From the NCBI GenBank assembly GCA_028279515.1, contig JANQNQ010000009.1, forward strand, positions 505,676 through 569,675: DNA of 64,000 nt, read 5' to 3'. Positions 1-8,358 of the stretch are shown here, piece by piece. The translations under genes and the position numbers were made by a program. A model generated the notes under the pieces. It saw only the letters and a program-made list of their open reading frames with translations, searched no databases and was not told where the DNA came from. Within the stretch, counting starts at the first letter, position 1, and each line of letters begins with the position of its first letter. Source of the stretch: Flavobacteriaceae bacterium (GTDB taxonomy: Bacteria > Bacteroidota > Bacteroidia > Flavobacteriales > Flavobacteriaceae).

Positions 1-18
1 TTTTGCTTTTACGCTCAT
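1..18 (-). CDS. Partial CDS, N-terminus only
   Basis: An ATG on the minus strand at 18-16 opens a frame reading MSVKAK to the window edge. It lies about 30 bases downstream of the start site expected from a -7 box at 54-61 on the same strand, so it is probably the divergent neighbour of rpsA. Six codons are too few to name the product. Confidence 0.35.
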
Positions 19-53
19 GATTTGTAAAGATTTTAATGTTAAACGTTGTATCT

Positions 54-61
54 CAAAGATA
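54..61 (-). promoter_or_regulatory. -7 promoter element of the divergent gene
   Basis: The minus strand reads TATCTTTG, an exact match to the Bacteroidota -7 consensus TAnnTTTG. It sits at a suitable distance from the ATG at 18. No clear -33 TTG is seen. Confidence 0.45.
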
Positions 62-188
62 CTATTTTCCCAAACCATTTCAGAATATCTGAAGTACAAA
101 TCTGAAAATCTGTTAAAAGAAAGGATATGATCGATAAAGTGCAGAAAGCGAGTACATTTTGAAAAATGATACATATTCAACTAATTGT

Positions 189-219
189 TTGTAAATCAAA
201 ATATATGGTTGTACTTTTG
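189..219 (+). promoter_or_regulatory. rpsA promoter (-33 TTG, -7 TACTTTTG)
   Basis: TTG at 189-191 and TACTTTTG at 212-219 are separated by 20 bases, the usual Bacteroidota spacing. The start site would be near 226, giving an rpsA leader of about 107 nt that contains a long hairpin. The rest of 1-333 shows no gene apart from the partial frame at the left edge. Confidence 0.7.
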
Positions 220-273
220 CACTCCTTTTTGCGATTAAGAGGAATAAAAAGGGTAAACAAGAAAACAAACACC

Positions 274-315
274 TTCTGTATTGGTTTCGCATAAAACCCC
301 TCGACCAAGACAGAA
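274..315 (+). promoter_or_regulatory. Hairpin in the rpsA 5' leader
   Basis: The arms 274-284 (TTCTGTATTGG) and 305-315 (CCAAGACAGAA) pair at 10 of 11 positions. They extend by one A-U and one G-U pair around a loop of about 17 nt. The stem ends 18 bases before the rpsA start codon, so it could limit initiation. S1 is known to autoregulate its own translation in other bacteria. Feedback control through this hairpin is inference. Confidence 0.5.
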
Positions 316-333
316 TACAAATTTAAATCAGCA

Positions 334-2181
334 ATGGCTGAAGAAACTAAAAAAACTGAAGCTCAGGAAGCTGCAACCGTAGAAACTAAAAAGGCTAAGA
401 CTACAAAAAAGGCCGAGAAGGTTGAAGAAACTACAATAAACCCTGAGCAATTTCTAAAAGATTTTAATTGGCACAACTACGAAGAAGGAATTGATCCTGT
501 AGAAGACGCTCAATTAGAAGAATTCGAGAAACTTGTAAAAGAAAACTTTGTAGACACTGCAGATGATGAAGTAGTAGAAGGAACTGTTATTCACATGACA
601 GATCGTGAAGCGATCATCGACATCAACGCAAAGTCTGAAGGTGTTATCTCATTAAACGAGTTCCGTTACAACCCAGACCTTAAAGTAGGTGACAAGGTTG
701 AAGTATTGATCGACGTTCGTGAAGACAAGACAGGTCAACTAGTATTGTCTCACAGAAAAGCAAGAACGATCAAAGCTTGGGATCGCGTTAATGATGCACA
801 TGATAAAGGAGAAATCGTTAATGGTTTCGTTAAGTGTAGAACTAAAGGAGGTATGATCGTTGACGTATTCGGAATCGAGGCTTTCTTGCCAGGTTCACAG
901 ATCGATGTGAAGCCAATCAGAGATTACGATCAGTATGTTGGTAAGACAATGGAATTCAAAGTGGTGAAGATCAACCACGAATTCAAGAACGTTGTTGTAT
1001 CTCACAAAGCGCTTATCGAAGCAGATATCGAAGAACAAAAGAAAGAGATTATTGGGCAGCTTGAAAAAGGTCAAGTACTTGAAGGTGTTGTTAAGAACAT
1101 TACTTCTTACGGTGTATTCATCGACCTTGGAGGTGTTGACGGACTTATCCACATCACTGACCTATCTTGGAGCCGTATCAACCACCCGAACGAGGTTGTT
1201 GAGCTAGATCAGAAACTAAACGTTGTAATCCTTGACTTTGATGATAACAAGTCTAGAATCCAATTAGGTCTTAAGCAATTACAAGCGCATCCATGGGAGG
1301 CACTTAGCCAAGACCTTAAGATTGGTGACAAAGTAAAAGGTAAGGTAGTTGTAATCGCTGATTACGGTGCATTCGTTGAAGTAGCTGAAGGTGTTGAAGG
1401 TCTGATCCACGTTTCTGAAATGTCATGGTCAACGCACTTGCGTTCTGCTCAAGACTTCGTGAAAGTTGGTGATCAGGTTGAAGCCGTGATCCTCACTCTT
1501 GATAGAGAAGATCGTAAAATGTCACTTGGTATCAAGCAATTGACGCCAGATCCATGGACTGATATTACTACTAAGTACCCTGTAGGTTCTAAGCACACAG
1601 GTATCGTACGTAACTTCACTAACTTCGGTGTATTTGTTGAGTTAGAAGAAGGTATTGACGGATTGATCTACATCTCTGACCTATCTTGGACTAAGAAAGT
1701 GAAGCACCCATCAGAATTTGTTACTGTAGGTGATAAGCTTGACGTAATCGTTCTTGAGTTGGATGTTGAAGGTCGTAAGCTAAGCTTAGGTCACAAGCAA
1801 ACTACTGAGAACCCTTGGGACAAGTATGAAGAGCAATTCGGACTTGGATCAGTTCATACTGCTGAAGTTGCCGAGATCGTTGACAAAGGAGCTACTGTAA
1901 ACCTTAACGAAGATATCGTAGCCTTCATTCCTTCTAGACACTTAGAGAAAGAAGACGGTAAGAAACTTAAGAAAGGAGAAACTGCAGAGTTCAAAGTGAT
2001 CGAATTCAACAAAGAATTCAAGAGAGTTGTAGCTTCTCACACCGCTATCTTTAGAGAAGAAGAAGAGCGTAACGTAAAGCAAGCTGCTAAGAAGGTAGCT
2101 GCTTCTAACGCAGAGAAAACAACTTTGGGTGACCTAGACGTTCTAGCAAACCTTAAAGAGAAGATGGAAAAAGGAAAATAA
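334..2181 (+). CDS. rpsA: 30S ribosomal protein S1
   Basis: RNA-binding protein of the small ribosomal subunit that helps recruit mRNA. The 615-residue product has a Lys/Glu-rich N-terminal extension (about residues 1-75). Six S1 (OB-fold) repeats follow, beginning near residues 80, 159, 246, 331, 418 and 505. The middle repeats carry the typical GVFIDLGGVDGLIHITD and GLIHVSEMSW motifs, and the sixth is the most divergent. Length fits the Bacteroidota S1 family. It has its own promoter, a structured leader and a strong terminator, so it is probably monocistronic. Confidence 0.97.
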   Translation: MAEETKKTEAQEAATVETKKAKTTKKAEKVEETTINPEQFLKDFNWHNYEEGIDPVEDAQLEEFEKLVKENFVDTADDEVVEGTVIHMTDREAIIDINAKSEGVISLNEFRYNPDLKVGDKVEVLIDVREDKTGQLVLSHRKARTIKAWDRVNDAHDKGEIVNGFVKCRTKGGMIVDVFGIEAFLPGSQIDVKPIRDYDQYVGKTMEFKVVKINHEFKNVVVSHKALIEADIEEQKKEIIGQLEKGQVLEGVVKNITSYGVFIDLGGVDGLIHITDLSWSRINHPNEVVELDQKLNVVILDFDDNKSRIQLGLKQLQAHPWEALSQDLKIGDKVKGKVVVIADYGAFVEVAEGVEGLIHVSEMSWSTHLRSAQDFVKVGDQVEAVILTLDREDRKMSLGIKQLTPDPWTDITTKYPVGSKHTGIVRNFTNFGVFVELEEGIDGLIYISDLSWTKKVKHPSEFVTVGDKLDVIVLELDVEGRKLSLGHKQTTENPWDKYEEQFGLGSVHTAEVAEIVDKGATVNLNEDIVAFIPSRHLEKEDGKKLKKGETAEFKVIEFNKEFKRVVASHTAIFREEEERNVKQAAKKVAASNAEKTTLGDLDVLANLKEKMEKGK

Positions 2182-2205
2182 TAACCTCCTTTTCTTATAA
2201 AGTAG

Positions 2206-2236
2206 AAAGCCCTCGAATATTCGGGGGCTTTTTTTA
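2206..2236 (+). terminator. Intrinsic terminator of rpsA
   Basis: AGCCCTCGA (2208-2216) pairs with TCGGGGGCT (2221-2229), with one G-U pair and a 4-nt loop. A run of T follows. It starts 24 bases after the rpsA stop. Confidence 0.9.
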
Positions 2237-2277
2237 TGAAGTACCTTCTGCACTAGGTAAAACTTCAAAAAAAAGCG

Positions 2278-2285
2278 TAATTTTG
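2278..2285 (+). promoter_or_regulatory. -7 element upstream of pyrR
   Basis: TAATTTTG matches TAnnTTTG exactly. A start site about six bases downstream would leave at most 6-12 nt of leader before pyrR. That leaves no room for a classical PyrR-binding attenuator here. Confidence 0.5.
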
Positions 2286-2296
2286 TATTCCAAACA

Positions 2297-2842
2297 ATGA
2301 ATATGAGTCAAAAAGTTTTACTTAATTCTAAAGAGGTAAACATCATTCTGCACCGTTTGGCTTGTCAACTAATTGAAAACCACCTAGATTTCTCAAATAC
2401 CGTACTGATCGGAATCCAACCAAGAGGTATCTTTTTAGCCGAAAGACTAAAACAACTTTTGGTAGAAGATTATGACATCCCTGAAGTAAAATTGGGGTAT
2501 TTAGACATCACTTTCTTTCGAGATGACTTCAGACGAAGCGATAAACCTTTAGAGGCAAATACCACCAATATTGATTTTATCGTAGAAGACAAGAATGTAG
2601 TGTTCATTGATGATGTATTGTATACAGGCCGAAGCATTCGAGCCGCACTTACTGCGGTACAGTCCTTCGGAAGACCTAAAGATATAGAGTTGCTAACCCT
2701 GATCGATAGACGCTTTAGTAGGCATTTGCCAATTCAGCCAAACTATCGCGGAAGACAGGTAGATGCAATCAACAATGAAAAAGTAAAAGTGTCTTGGAAG
2801 GAGAATGACGGCGAAGACATCGTATATCTAATAAAAGCGTAA
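2297..2842 (+). CDS. pyrR: PyrR: uracil phosphoribosyltransferase / pyr regulator
   Basis: Converts uracil and PRPP to UMP. In Gram-positive bacteria the same protein binds pyr mRNA and promotes attenuation. The PRPP-binding loop VVFIDDVLYTGRS lies near residues 101-113, and the 181-residue length is normal for PyrR. Two ATGs are possible (2297 and 2303). The second leaves a slightly longer leader after the predicted start site. The gene is 9 bases upstream of pyrB and very likely co-transcribed with it. No PyrR-binding hairpin is visible upstream, so its regulatory role here is uncertain. Confidence 0.93.
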   Translation: MNMSQKVLLNSKEVNIILHRLACQLIENHLDFSNTVLIGIQPRGIFLAERLKQLLVEDYDIPEVKLGYLDITFFRDDFRRSDKPLEANTTNIDFIVEDKNVVFIDDVLYTGRSIRAALTAVQSFGRPKDIELLTLIDRRFSRHLPIQPNYRGRQVDAINNEKVKVSWKENDGEDIVYLIKA

Positions 2843-2851
2843 TCTCGTTAT

Positions 2852-3784
2852 ATGAACAAGCAACTAAGTGTAGACCACTTATTAGGGATCAAGTATCTTA
2901 CAGAGCAAGATATCGAACTTATTTTTGAGACCGCAGACCACTTTAAAGAAGTGATCAATAGGCCAATCAAAAAGGTACCTTCATTGCGAGATATTACCAT
3001 AGCAAACCTGTTCTTCGAGAATAGTACACGTACCAAATTATCTTTCGAACTGGCCGAAAAACGACTGTCTGCCGATGTGATTAACTTTTCGGCATCTCAA
3101 TCATCAGTCAAAAAAGGAGAGACCCTGATCGATACGGTCAATAACATTCTATCGATGAAGGTAGACATGGTGGTAATGAGACATCCAAGTCCAGGCGCCG
3201 GAATATTCTTGTCCAAGCATGTGGATGCGAGAATCATTAATGCAGGTGACGGAGCGCACGAACATCCAACCCAAGCATTGCTCGATTCATATTCGATACG
3301 CGAAAAGTTGGGGTCGGTCACTGGAAAGAATGTGGTCATTGTAGGTGATATTCTTCACTCGCGCGTGGCACTATCAAACATTTTTGCGCTAAAATTACAA
3401 GGAGCCAATGTCAAGGTGTGTGGGCCCAAAACCTTGATGCCAAAATACATTTCGACCTTAGGAGTCGAAGTAGAACACGATCTTAAGAAGGCACTCGAAT
3501 GGTGTGATGTAGCCAATATGCTTAGAGTTCAAAACGAACGAATGGATATTAGCTACTTTCCTTCGACAAGAGAATATACTCAACAGTTCGGGGTAAATAA
3601 GAAACTATTGGATTCGTTAGACAAAGAAATTGTGATCATGCACCCAGGTCCTATCAATAGAGGGGTCGAGATCACAAGCGATGTCGCCGACTCGAAGCAA
3701 GCCATCATCCTAAACCAAGTTGAGAATGGAGTCGCCATACGCATGGCTGTTATTTACTTATTAGCTTCAAAGATAAAACAGTAA
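2852..3784 (+). CDS. pyrB: Aspartate carbamoyltransferase, catalytic chain
   Basis: Catalyses carbamoyl phosphate + aspartate to carbamoylaspartate, the committed step of pyrimidine synthesis. Carbamoyl-phosphate-binding STRT (in FFENSTRTKLSFEL, near residue 56), HPTQALLD and the C-terminal MHPGPINRG motif are all present. At 310 residues it is a full-length catalytic chain. No regulatory chain (pyrI) is adjacent, and pyrR lies directly upstream, as in PyrR-type operons. The next gene starts 3 bases after its stop. Confidence 0.97.
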   Translation: MNKQLSVDHLLGIKYLTEQDIELIFETADHFKEVINRPIKKVPSLRDITIANLFFENSTRTKLSFELAEKRLSADVINFSASQSSVKKGETLIDTVNNILSMKVDMVVMRHPSPGAGIFLSKHVDARIINAGDGAHEHPTQALLDSYSIREKLGSVTGKNVVIVGDILHSRVALSNIFALKLQGANVKVCGPKTLMPKYISTLGVEVEHDLKKALEWCDVANMLRVQNERMDISYFPSTREYTQQFGVNKKLLDSLDKEIVIMHPGPINRGVEITSDVADSKQAIILNQVENGVAIRMAVIYLLASKIKQ

Positions 3785-3787
3785 ATT

Positions 3788-4120
3788 ATGATCTTCGACA
3801 AGCAAGGAAACACGACCGTGATTACCCAGGAGACCGTGTCGCTGGTAACATTTGTAGCCCGTCTGCAAAAAGCTTACCCAAAACTAAAAACTGAAAACTT
3901 GATTCTCAATCTCTTCTCCTTAGAAGGATTAACGGCTAACGACCTTTTAGAGTTCTTACAACTTTCGAATACACATAGAGGAGCCAAACACTCTTTCGTA
4001 ATTGTAACCGATAAAGTAAGTTATGACGATGTACCCGAAGAGTTGATGGTTGTACCATCATTGCAAGAGGCGCATGATGTCATTGAGATGGAAGAGATCG
4101 AGCGAGACCTTGATTTTTAA
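3788..4120 (+). CDS. STAS-like small protein upstream of rnz
   Basis: A 110-residue protein without signal peptide or membrane segment. The order of predicted elements resembles the STAS/anti-anti-sigma fold: NLILNLFSLEGLTANDLLEF, a hydrophobic FVIV strand, and a C-terminal PSLQEAHDVI helix. Where STAS proteins carry the phosphorylated Ser, this one reads LTAND, so switching by a partner kinase would depend on Thr or be absent. It is sandwiched in an operon between pyrB (3-base gap) and rnz (9-base gap). Function unknown, and the STAS assignment rests only on pattern similarity. Confidence 0.8.
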   Translation: MIFDKQGNTTVITQETVSLVTFVARLQKAYPKLKTENLILNLFSLEGLTANDLLEFLQLSNTHRGAKHSFVIVTDKVSYDDVPEELMVVPSLQEAHDVIEMEEIERDLDF

Positions 4121-4129
4121 AACCAAACC

Positions 4130-5035
4130 GTGAAGCTTACCATACTTGGCTGCTATTCTGCCACACCACGAACCACGACCAATCCCACCGCGCAGGTATT
4201 AGAGATCAATGGACATATGTTTTTGATCGATTGCGGTGAAGGTACGCAGGTAGAGCTTAGACGCAACAAAGTTAAGTTCTCAAAGATCAACCACATTTTT
4301 ATATCCCATCTACACGGAGATCATTTTTTTGGGTTGATCGGACTCGTTTCTACTTTTAGACTTTACGGCAGAACTAGCGAATTGCATATTTATGGCCCGA
4401 AAGGACTAAAAGAAGTGATTACGTTGCAACTAAAGCTGAGCAATTCTTGGACTGACTACCCGTTGCGTTTTCATGAATTAAACACCAAAGAATCAACGCT
4501 TATTTTTGAAGACGATCGTGTTGAAGTACATACCATACCACTAAGTCATCGTGTCTACACAAATGGTTTCCTCTTCAAAGAGAAAGAAGGAGACCGAAAA
4601 CTCCTGATCGAAAAGGTGCTCGAAGCTAACATCAATGTAGCCTACTATCGAAAACTAAAGCAAGGGCATGATGTCGAAAATGAAGACGGAGTACTCATAG
4701 ATCACACCAAAGTGACCGCCCCAGCAGACCCCGTTAAGAGCTATGCCTTTTGTAGTGATACAGCATACAAACCCGCTATTGCGTCGATCATTCAAGGAGT
4801 CACTGCCTTATATCACGAATCCACTTTTATAGAAGAGCACCAACATCTCGCCCCCACCACCAAGCATTCGACAGCGAAACAGGCTGCTATGATTGCCAAG
4901 AAAGCCGATGTGGGTGCGTTGATACTAGGGCATTATTCTACTCGCTACGATTCATTAGAACCTTTTAAAGAAGAAGCCAAAGAAATCTTTGACAAGGTTT
5001 TGCTCGCTGACGACGGAAAAGTTTTCGAGTTTTAA
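4130..5035 (+). CDS. rnz: Ribonuclease Z (tRNA 3' endonuclease)
   Basis: Zinc metallo-beta-lactamase-fold endonuclease that removes 3' trailers from tRNA precursors. The HxHxDH metal motif (SHLHGDHFFGL, near residues 59-69) and the later HESTF and GHYSTRY motifs are present. Its 301 residues fit the short RNase Z form. The start is GTG at 4130. None of the three tRNAs in this window encodes CCA, so RNase Z plus CCA addition is the expected 3' maturation route. Confidence 0.95.
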   Translation: MKLTILGCYSATPRTTTNPTAQVLEINGHMFLIDCGEGTQVELRRNKVKFSKINHIFISHLHGDHFFGLIGLVSTFRLYGRTSELHIYGPKGLKEVITLQLKLSNSWTDYPLRFHELNTKESTLIFEDDRVEVHTIPLSHRVYTNGFLFKEKEGDRKLLIEKVLEANINVAYYRKLKQGHDVENEDGVLIDHTKVTAPADPVKSYAFCSDTAYKPAIASIIQGVTALYHESTFIEEHQHLAPTTKHSTAKQAAMIAKKADVGALILGHYSTRYDSLEPFKEEAKEIFDKVLLADDGKVFEF

Positions 5036-5104
5036 CCATATCCTCATCTTTTCAGCTTCCATAAAAAGGTGAGATGTCGTAAATTGCATGGGTAAATCAT
5101 AACC

Positions 5105-5752
5105 ATGGATAAAGACCTAGGCACGTATCGACGCTCGTATGAGAAAAGCGAATTAGACGAATCGCAAGTTCCAGACAACCCAATACAATTGTTTCAGACG
5201 TGGTTCTATGAGGTCGAATCATTTGGTGGCGTAGAAGAAGCCAATGCCATGACCGTCTCTACTATCGGATTTGACGGTTTTCCGAAGAATAGAGTGGTAC
5301 TACTAAAGAAGTACACGCATGAAGGCTTTATCTTTTATACCAACTATGACAGCGAGAAGGGAAAGGCAATCGCCAAAGACCCAAATGTCTGTCTGTCTTT
5401 CTTTTGGCCCAACCTAGAACGCCAAGTCATAGTGAAAGGAAAGGCCACCAAAGTGGCAGAGAATCTTTCTGATGGTTATTTCGAATCGCGTCCCGACGGA
5501 AGCAAGCTAGGAGCCATTGTTTCGAACCAAAGCGAAGTGATACCTTCTCGTAAAGTTTTAGAGGAAAAATTGGCCGAACTAGAGAAGACCTATGAAGGAA
5601 AAGAGATACCAAGGCCCAAATATTGGGGCGGGTATTTAGTGGCACCTGTTGAGGTTGAATTTTGGCAAGGGCGCCCCAACCGATTGCACGATAGAATTCG
5701 ATTTACACTACAGCCAGACCTCAATTGGAAAATAGAACGTTTGGCACCTTAA
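5105..5752 (+). CDS. pdxH: Pyridoxamine 5'-phosphate oxidase
   Basis: FMN enzyme oxidising pyridoxine or pyridoxamine 5'-phosphate to PLP. The split-barrel signatures are visible: PKNRVVLLKKY (FMN binding), FFWPNLERQVIVKG, and the C-terminal EFWQGRPNRLHDRI motif that closes the active site. At 215 residues it is full length. It lies 69 bases after rnz and 10 bases before the next gene, probably in the same transcription unit. Confidence 0.96.
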   Translation: MDKDLGTYRRSYEKSELDESQVPDNPIQLFQTWFYEVESFGGVEEANAMTVSTIGFDGFPKNRVVLLKKYTHEGFIFYTNYDSEKGKAIAKDPNVCLSFFWPNLERQVIVKGKATKVAENLSDGYFESRPDGSKLGAIVSNQSEVIPSRKVLEEKLAELEKTYEGKEIPRPKYWGGYLVAPVEVEFWQGRPNRLHDRIRFTLQPDLNWKIERLAP

Positions 5753-5762
5753 TCGTAAAAGC

Positions 5763-6248
5763 ATGAAAAAAATCATATTTGTAAGACACGCGAAGTCTTC
5801 TTGGGAATATAACGTTGATGACAAGGACCGCCCTCTTAAAATTAGAGGAATCAAAGACGCGCACTTGGTTTCAAACCATGTGAACGGAAAGTTCGATTTA
5901 CCTGACGCAGTGTTTTCGAGCCATGCGAATAGAGCACTTCATACCTGCGTTATTTTTCTAAGAAATTTAGGCATTCCCTTTGCTAAATTAGAAGTGACAC
6001 CATCATTGTATGACTTTGGAGGCGGAGGGGTGTCCGATTTCCTTCAGCAGTTGGACGATACTGTAAATAGTGTCATGATCTTTGGTCATAATTATGCCTT
6101 TACATCTCTGGTCAATATTCACGGAAGCAAATATGTGGACAACCTTCCCACCAGTGGGTTTGTGGCGATTGAGTTTGATGTTGAAAGTTGGAAAGACATT
6201 GACAAAGGAACCACTGTACTAACCGTTTTCCCCAAGGAATTAAAATAA
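5763..6248 (+). CDS. SixA-like phosphohistidine phosphatase
   Basis: A 161-residue histidine-phosphatase-family protein. The RHG-type catalytic motif is at the N-terminus (IIFVRHAKSSWE, His near residue 9), and a second catalytic His is in MIFGHNYAF. SixA in E. coli dephosphorylates phosphohistidine on a phosphorelay or PTS protein. The substrate here is unknown. Its stop overlaps the ppk1 start by one base (TAATG), so the two are translationally coupled, and PPK1 itself works through phosphohistidine. Confidence 0.88.
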   Translation: MKKIIFVRHAKSSWEYNVDDKDRPLKIRGIKDAHLVSNHVNGKFDLPDAVFSSHANRALHTCVIFLRNLGIPFAKLEVTPSLYDFGGGGVSDFLQQLDDTVNSVMIFGHNYAFTSLVNIHGSKYVDNLPTSGFVAIEFDVESWKDIDKGTTVLTVFPKELK

Positions 6249-8347
6249 TGGAAAAACAAAAGAACCAATATGTAAATCGCGACATTAGTTGGCTAGACTT
6301 TAATGCGCGTGTCCTACAAGAAGCAGCAGACAAAACGGTACCCTTGATTGACCGATTGCGCTTCGTTGGAATCTTCTCCAATAACTTAGACGAATTCTTT
6401 AAGGTACGCTATGCAGCCATCAAAAGGATTGCCCAAGCAGGAAAAGGTGGGCGTAGTGAGTTAGGCGGAATCAGGGCCAAAGACCTGTTAGATGACATCA
6501 CTAAAACAGTGATTAAACAACAGGCCGAGTCTTTGAAAATCCTTGGCGCCATTGAAAAGGAATTGAAGCAGGAGAATATTTTCATTATTAATGAGGAAGA
6601 AGTATCTAACGGACAAAGTGAATACATTAAAGATTATTTCATTCAGCATGTGAGCCCGGCGTTGGTGACAATCATCCTCAACGATGTCGAAGAACTTCCG
6701 ATACTGAAGGACAGCGCAGCCTATTTGGCAGTGAAAATGGTCATGAAGAATGAAGACAAACCCACCGGAATCTCAAAATTCTTCAGGTCTGTTCCTAATG
6801 AAAAACGATATGCACTGATTGAGATCCCAAGAACTATAGAGCGTTTCGTAGTGCTTCCGAGTGAAGGAAACAAAAAGTACATCATCATTTTAGATGACCT
6901 GATCCGTCATTGTATGGACAGCATTTTCAATATCTTCAATTACGAAAGCCTTTCGGCCCATATGGTCAAGATCACCAGAGATGCCCAGCTCGATATTGAT
7001 AGTGATTTGAGTAAGAGTTTTATTGAAAAGATATCGTCTAGTGTAAAAGGGCGTCGCGAAGGAGAACCTGTACGTTTTGTATACGACAAGACCATTGAGA
7101 AAGACACCTTAAAATACTTGTTAGACAAGATGGGCATCGATGATATCGATAGCCTAATACCTGGAGGAAGATATCATAATCGACGTGATTATATGGGCTT
7201 TCCAAGCCTTGGGAGAGACGAGTTACAATACAAGACCTACCCACCCTTACCGATTCAAGGGTTAAGCTTTCAAGGAAGTCTTTTCGAAAAGATAGCCACC
7301 AAAGATTATTTGCAATTTGCACCATACCATACCTTCTCGTATGTAGTTCGTTTTTTAAGAGAAGCAGCGCTAGACCCAAAGGTGAGATCCATTAAGATCA
7401 CCATCTATCGTTTGGCAAAAATATCGCACGTAGCTAGTTCTCTGATCAACGCCGTGAAGAATGGAAAAGAAGTCACCGTACAGATCGAATTGCAGGCACG
7501 TTTTGACGAAGCGGCCAACATCAAATACGCCGAACAATTACAGACCGAAGGCATCAAACTGATCTTCGGTGTTCCCGGCCTTAAGGTACACAGTAAGACC
7601 TGTGTCGTAGAACGTTTGGAGAACAAGAAAATAAAGCGCTATGGTTTTATAAGTACAGGGAACTTTAACGAATCAACCGCAAAGATCTATACAGACTATA
7701 CACTGTTTACTTCAAATCAAGAGATTTTAAAAGAGGTGAACAGGGTGTTCAATTTCTTTGAGATCAATTATAAGGTTCATAGATACAAACATCTCATTGT
7801 TTCTCCGCATTACACGCGTAGCACCTTCTACAAGCTCATTAGCAATGAAATGAAGAAAGCAAGTCAAGGCGAAGAGGGTTTCATTCGTATAAAGGTGAAC
7901 AGCCTCAGTGATTATAAGATGATCGACAAATTATACGAAGCAAGCAGAGCAGGCGTAAAGATACAGTTGATCATCAGGGGTATTTGCTGTTTGATTCCTG
8001 GTGTACCCGGAATGAGTGACAATATTGAAGCAATCAGCATTGTCGATAAATTTTTGGAGCACCCTAGATTGTTTATCTTTGGAAACGGTACAGATAGCAA
8101 GGTATATATTGGCTCGGCCGACTTGATGACCCGAAATATTGATCGTCGCGTTGAGGTGACCTGCCCAGTGTACGATGAGAATATCAAACAAGAATTGATA
8201 GATACCTTTAATATCGCTTGGAGCGATAACGTAAAAGCCCGTGTTTTTTCTGCGGAGCAGAACAATGCATACCGTAAGAACGAATTGATCAAGGTAAGGT
8301 CTCAGTTTGCTACCTATGATTACTATTTGGAAAGATTATCAAATTAA
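6248..8347 (+). CDS. ppk1: Polyphosphate kinase 1
   Basis: Reversibly polymerises the gamma-phosphate of ATP into polyphosphate through an autophosphorylated histidine. The N-terminal region (YVNRDISWLDFNARVLQEA), a middle head domain, and two phospholipase-D-like C-terminal domains are present. LKVHSKTCVV carries the candidate phospho-His near residue 448, followed by STGNFNESTAKIYTDYTLF. At 699 residues it is full length. The gene is coupled to the SixA-like gene and is followed 11 bases later by ppx. Synthesis and hydrolysis of polyphosphate are thus encoded together. Confidence 0.97.
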   Translation: MEKQKNQYVNRDISWLDFNARVLQEAADKTVPLIDRLRFVGIFSNNLDEFFKVRYAAIKRIAQAGKGGRSELGGIRAKDLLDDITKTVIKQQAESLKILGAIEKELKQENIFIINEEEVSNGQSEYIKDYFIQHVSPALVTIILNDVEELPILKDSAAYLAVKMVMKNEDKPTGISKFFRSVPNEKRYALIEIPRTIERFVVLPSEGNKKYIIILDDLIRHCMDSIFNIFNYESLSAHMVKITRDAQLDIDSDLSKSFIEKISSSVKGRREGEPVRFVYDKTIEKDTLKYLLDKMGIDDIDSLIPGGRYHNRRDYMGFPSLGRDELQYKTYPPLPIQGLSFQGSLFEKIATKDYLQFAPYHTFSYVVRFLREAALDPKVRSIKITIYRLAKISHVASSLINAVKNGKEVTVQIELQARFDEAANIKYAEQLQTEGIKLIFGVPGLKVHSKTCVVERLENKKIKRYGFISTGNFNESTAKIYTDYTLFTSNQEILKEVNRVFNFFEINYKVHRYKHLIVSPHYTRSTFYKLISNEMKKASQGEEGFIRIKVNSLSDYKMIDKLYEASRAGVKIQLIIRGICCLIPGVPGMSDNIEAISIVDKFLEHPRLFIFGNGTDSKVYIGSADLMTRNIDRRVEVTCPVYDENIKQELIDTFNIAWSDNVKARVFSAEQNNAYRKNELIKVRSQFATYDYYLERLSN

Positions 8348-8358
8348 AAAGAACTTCA

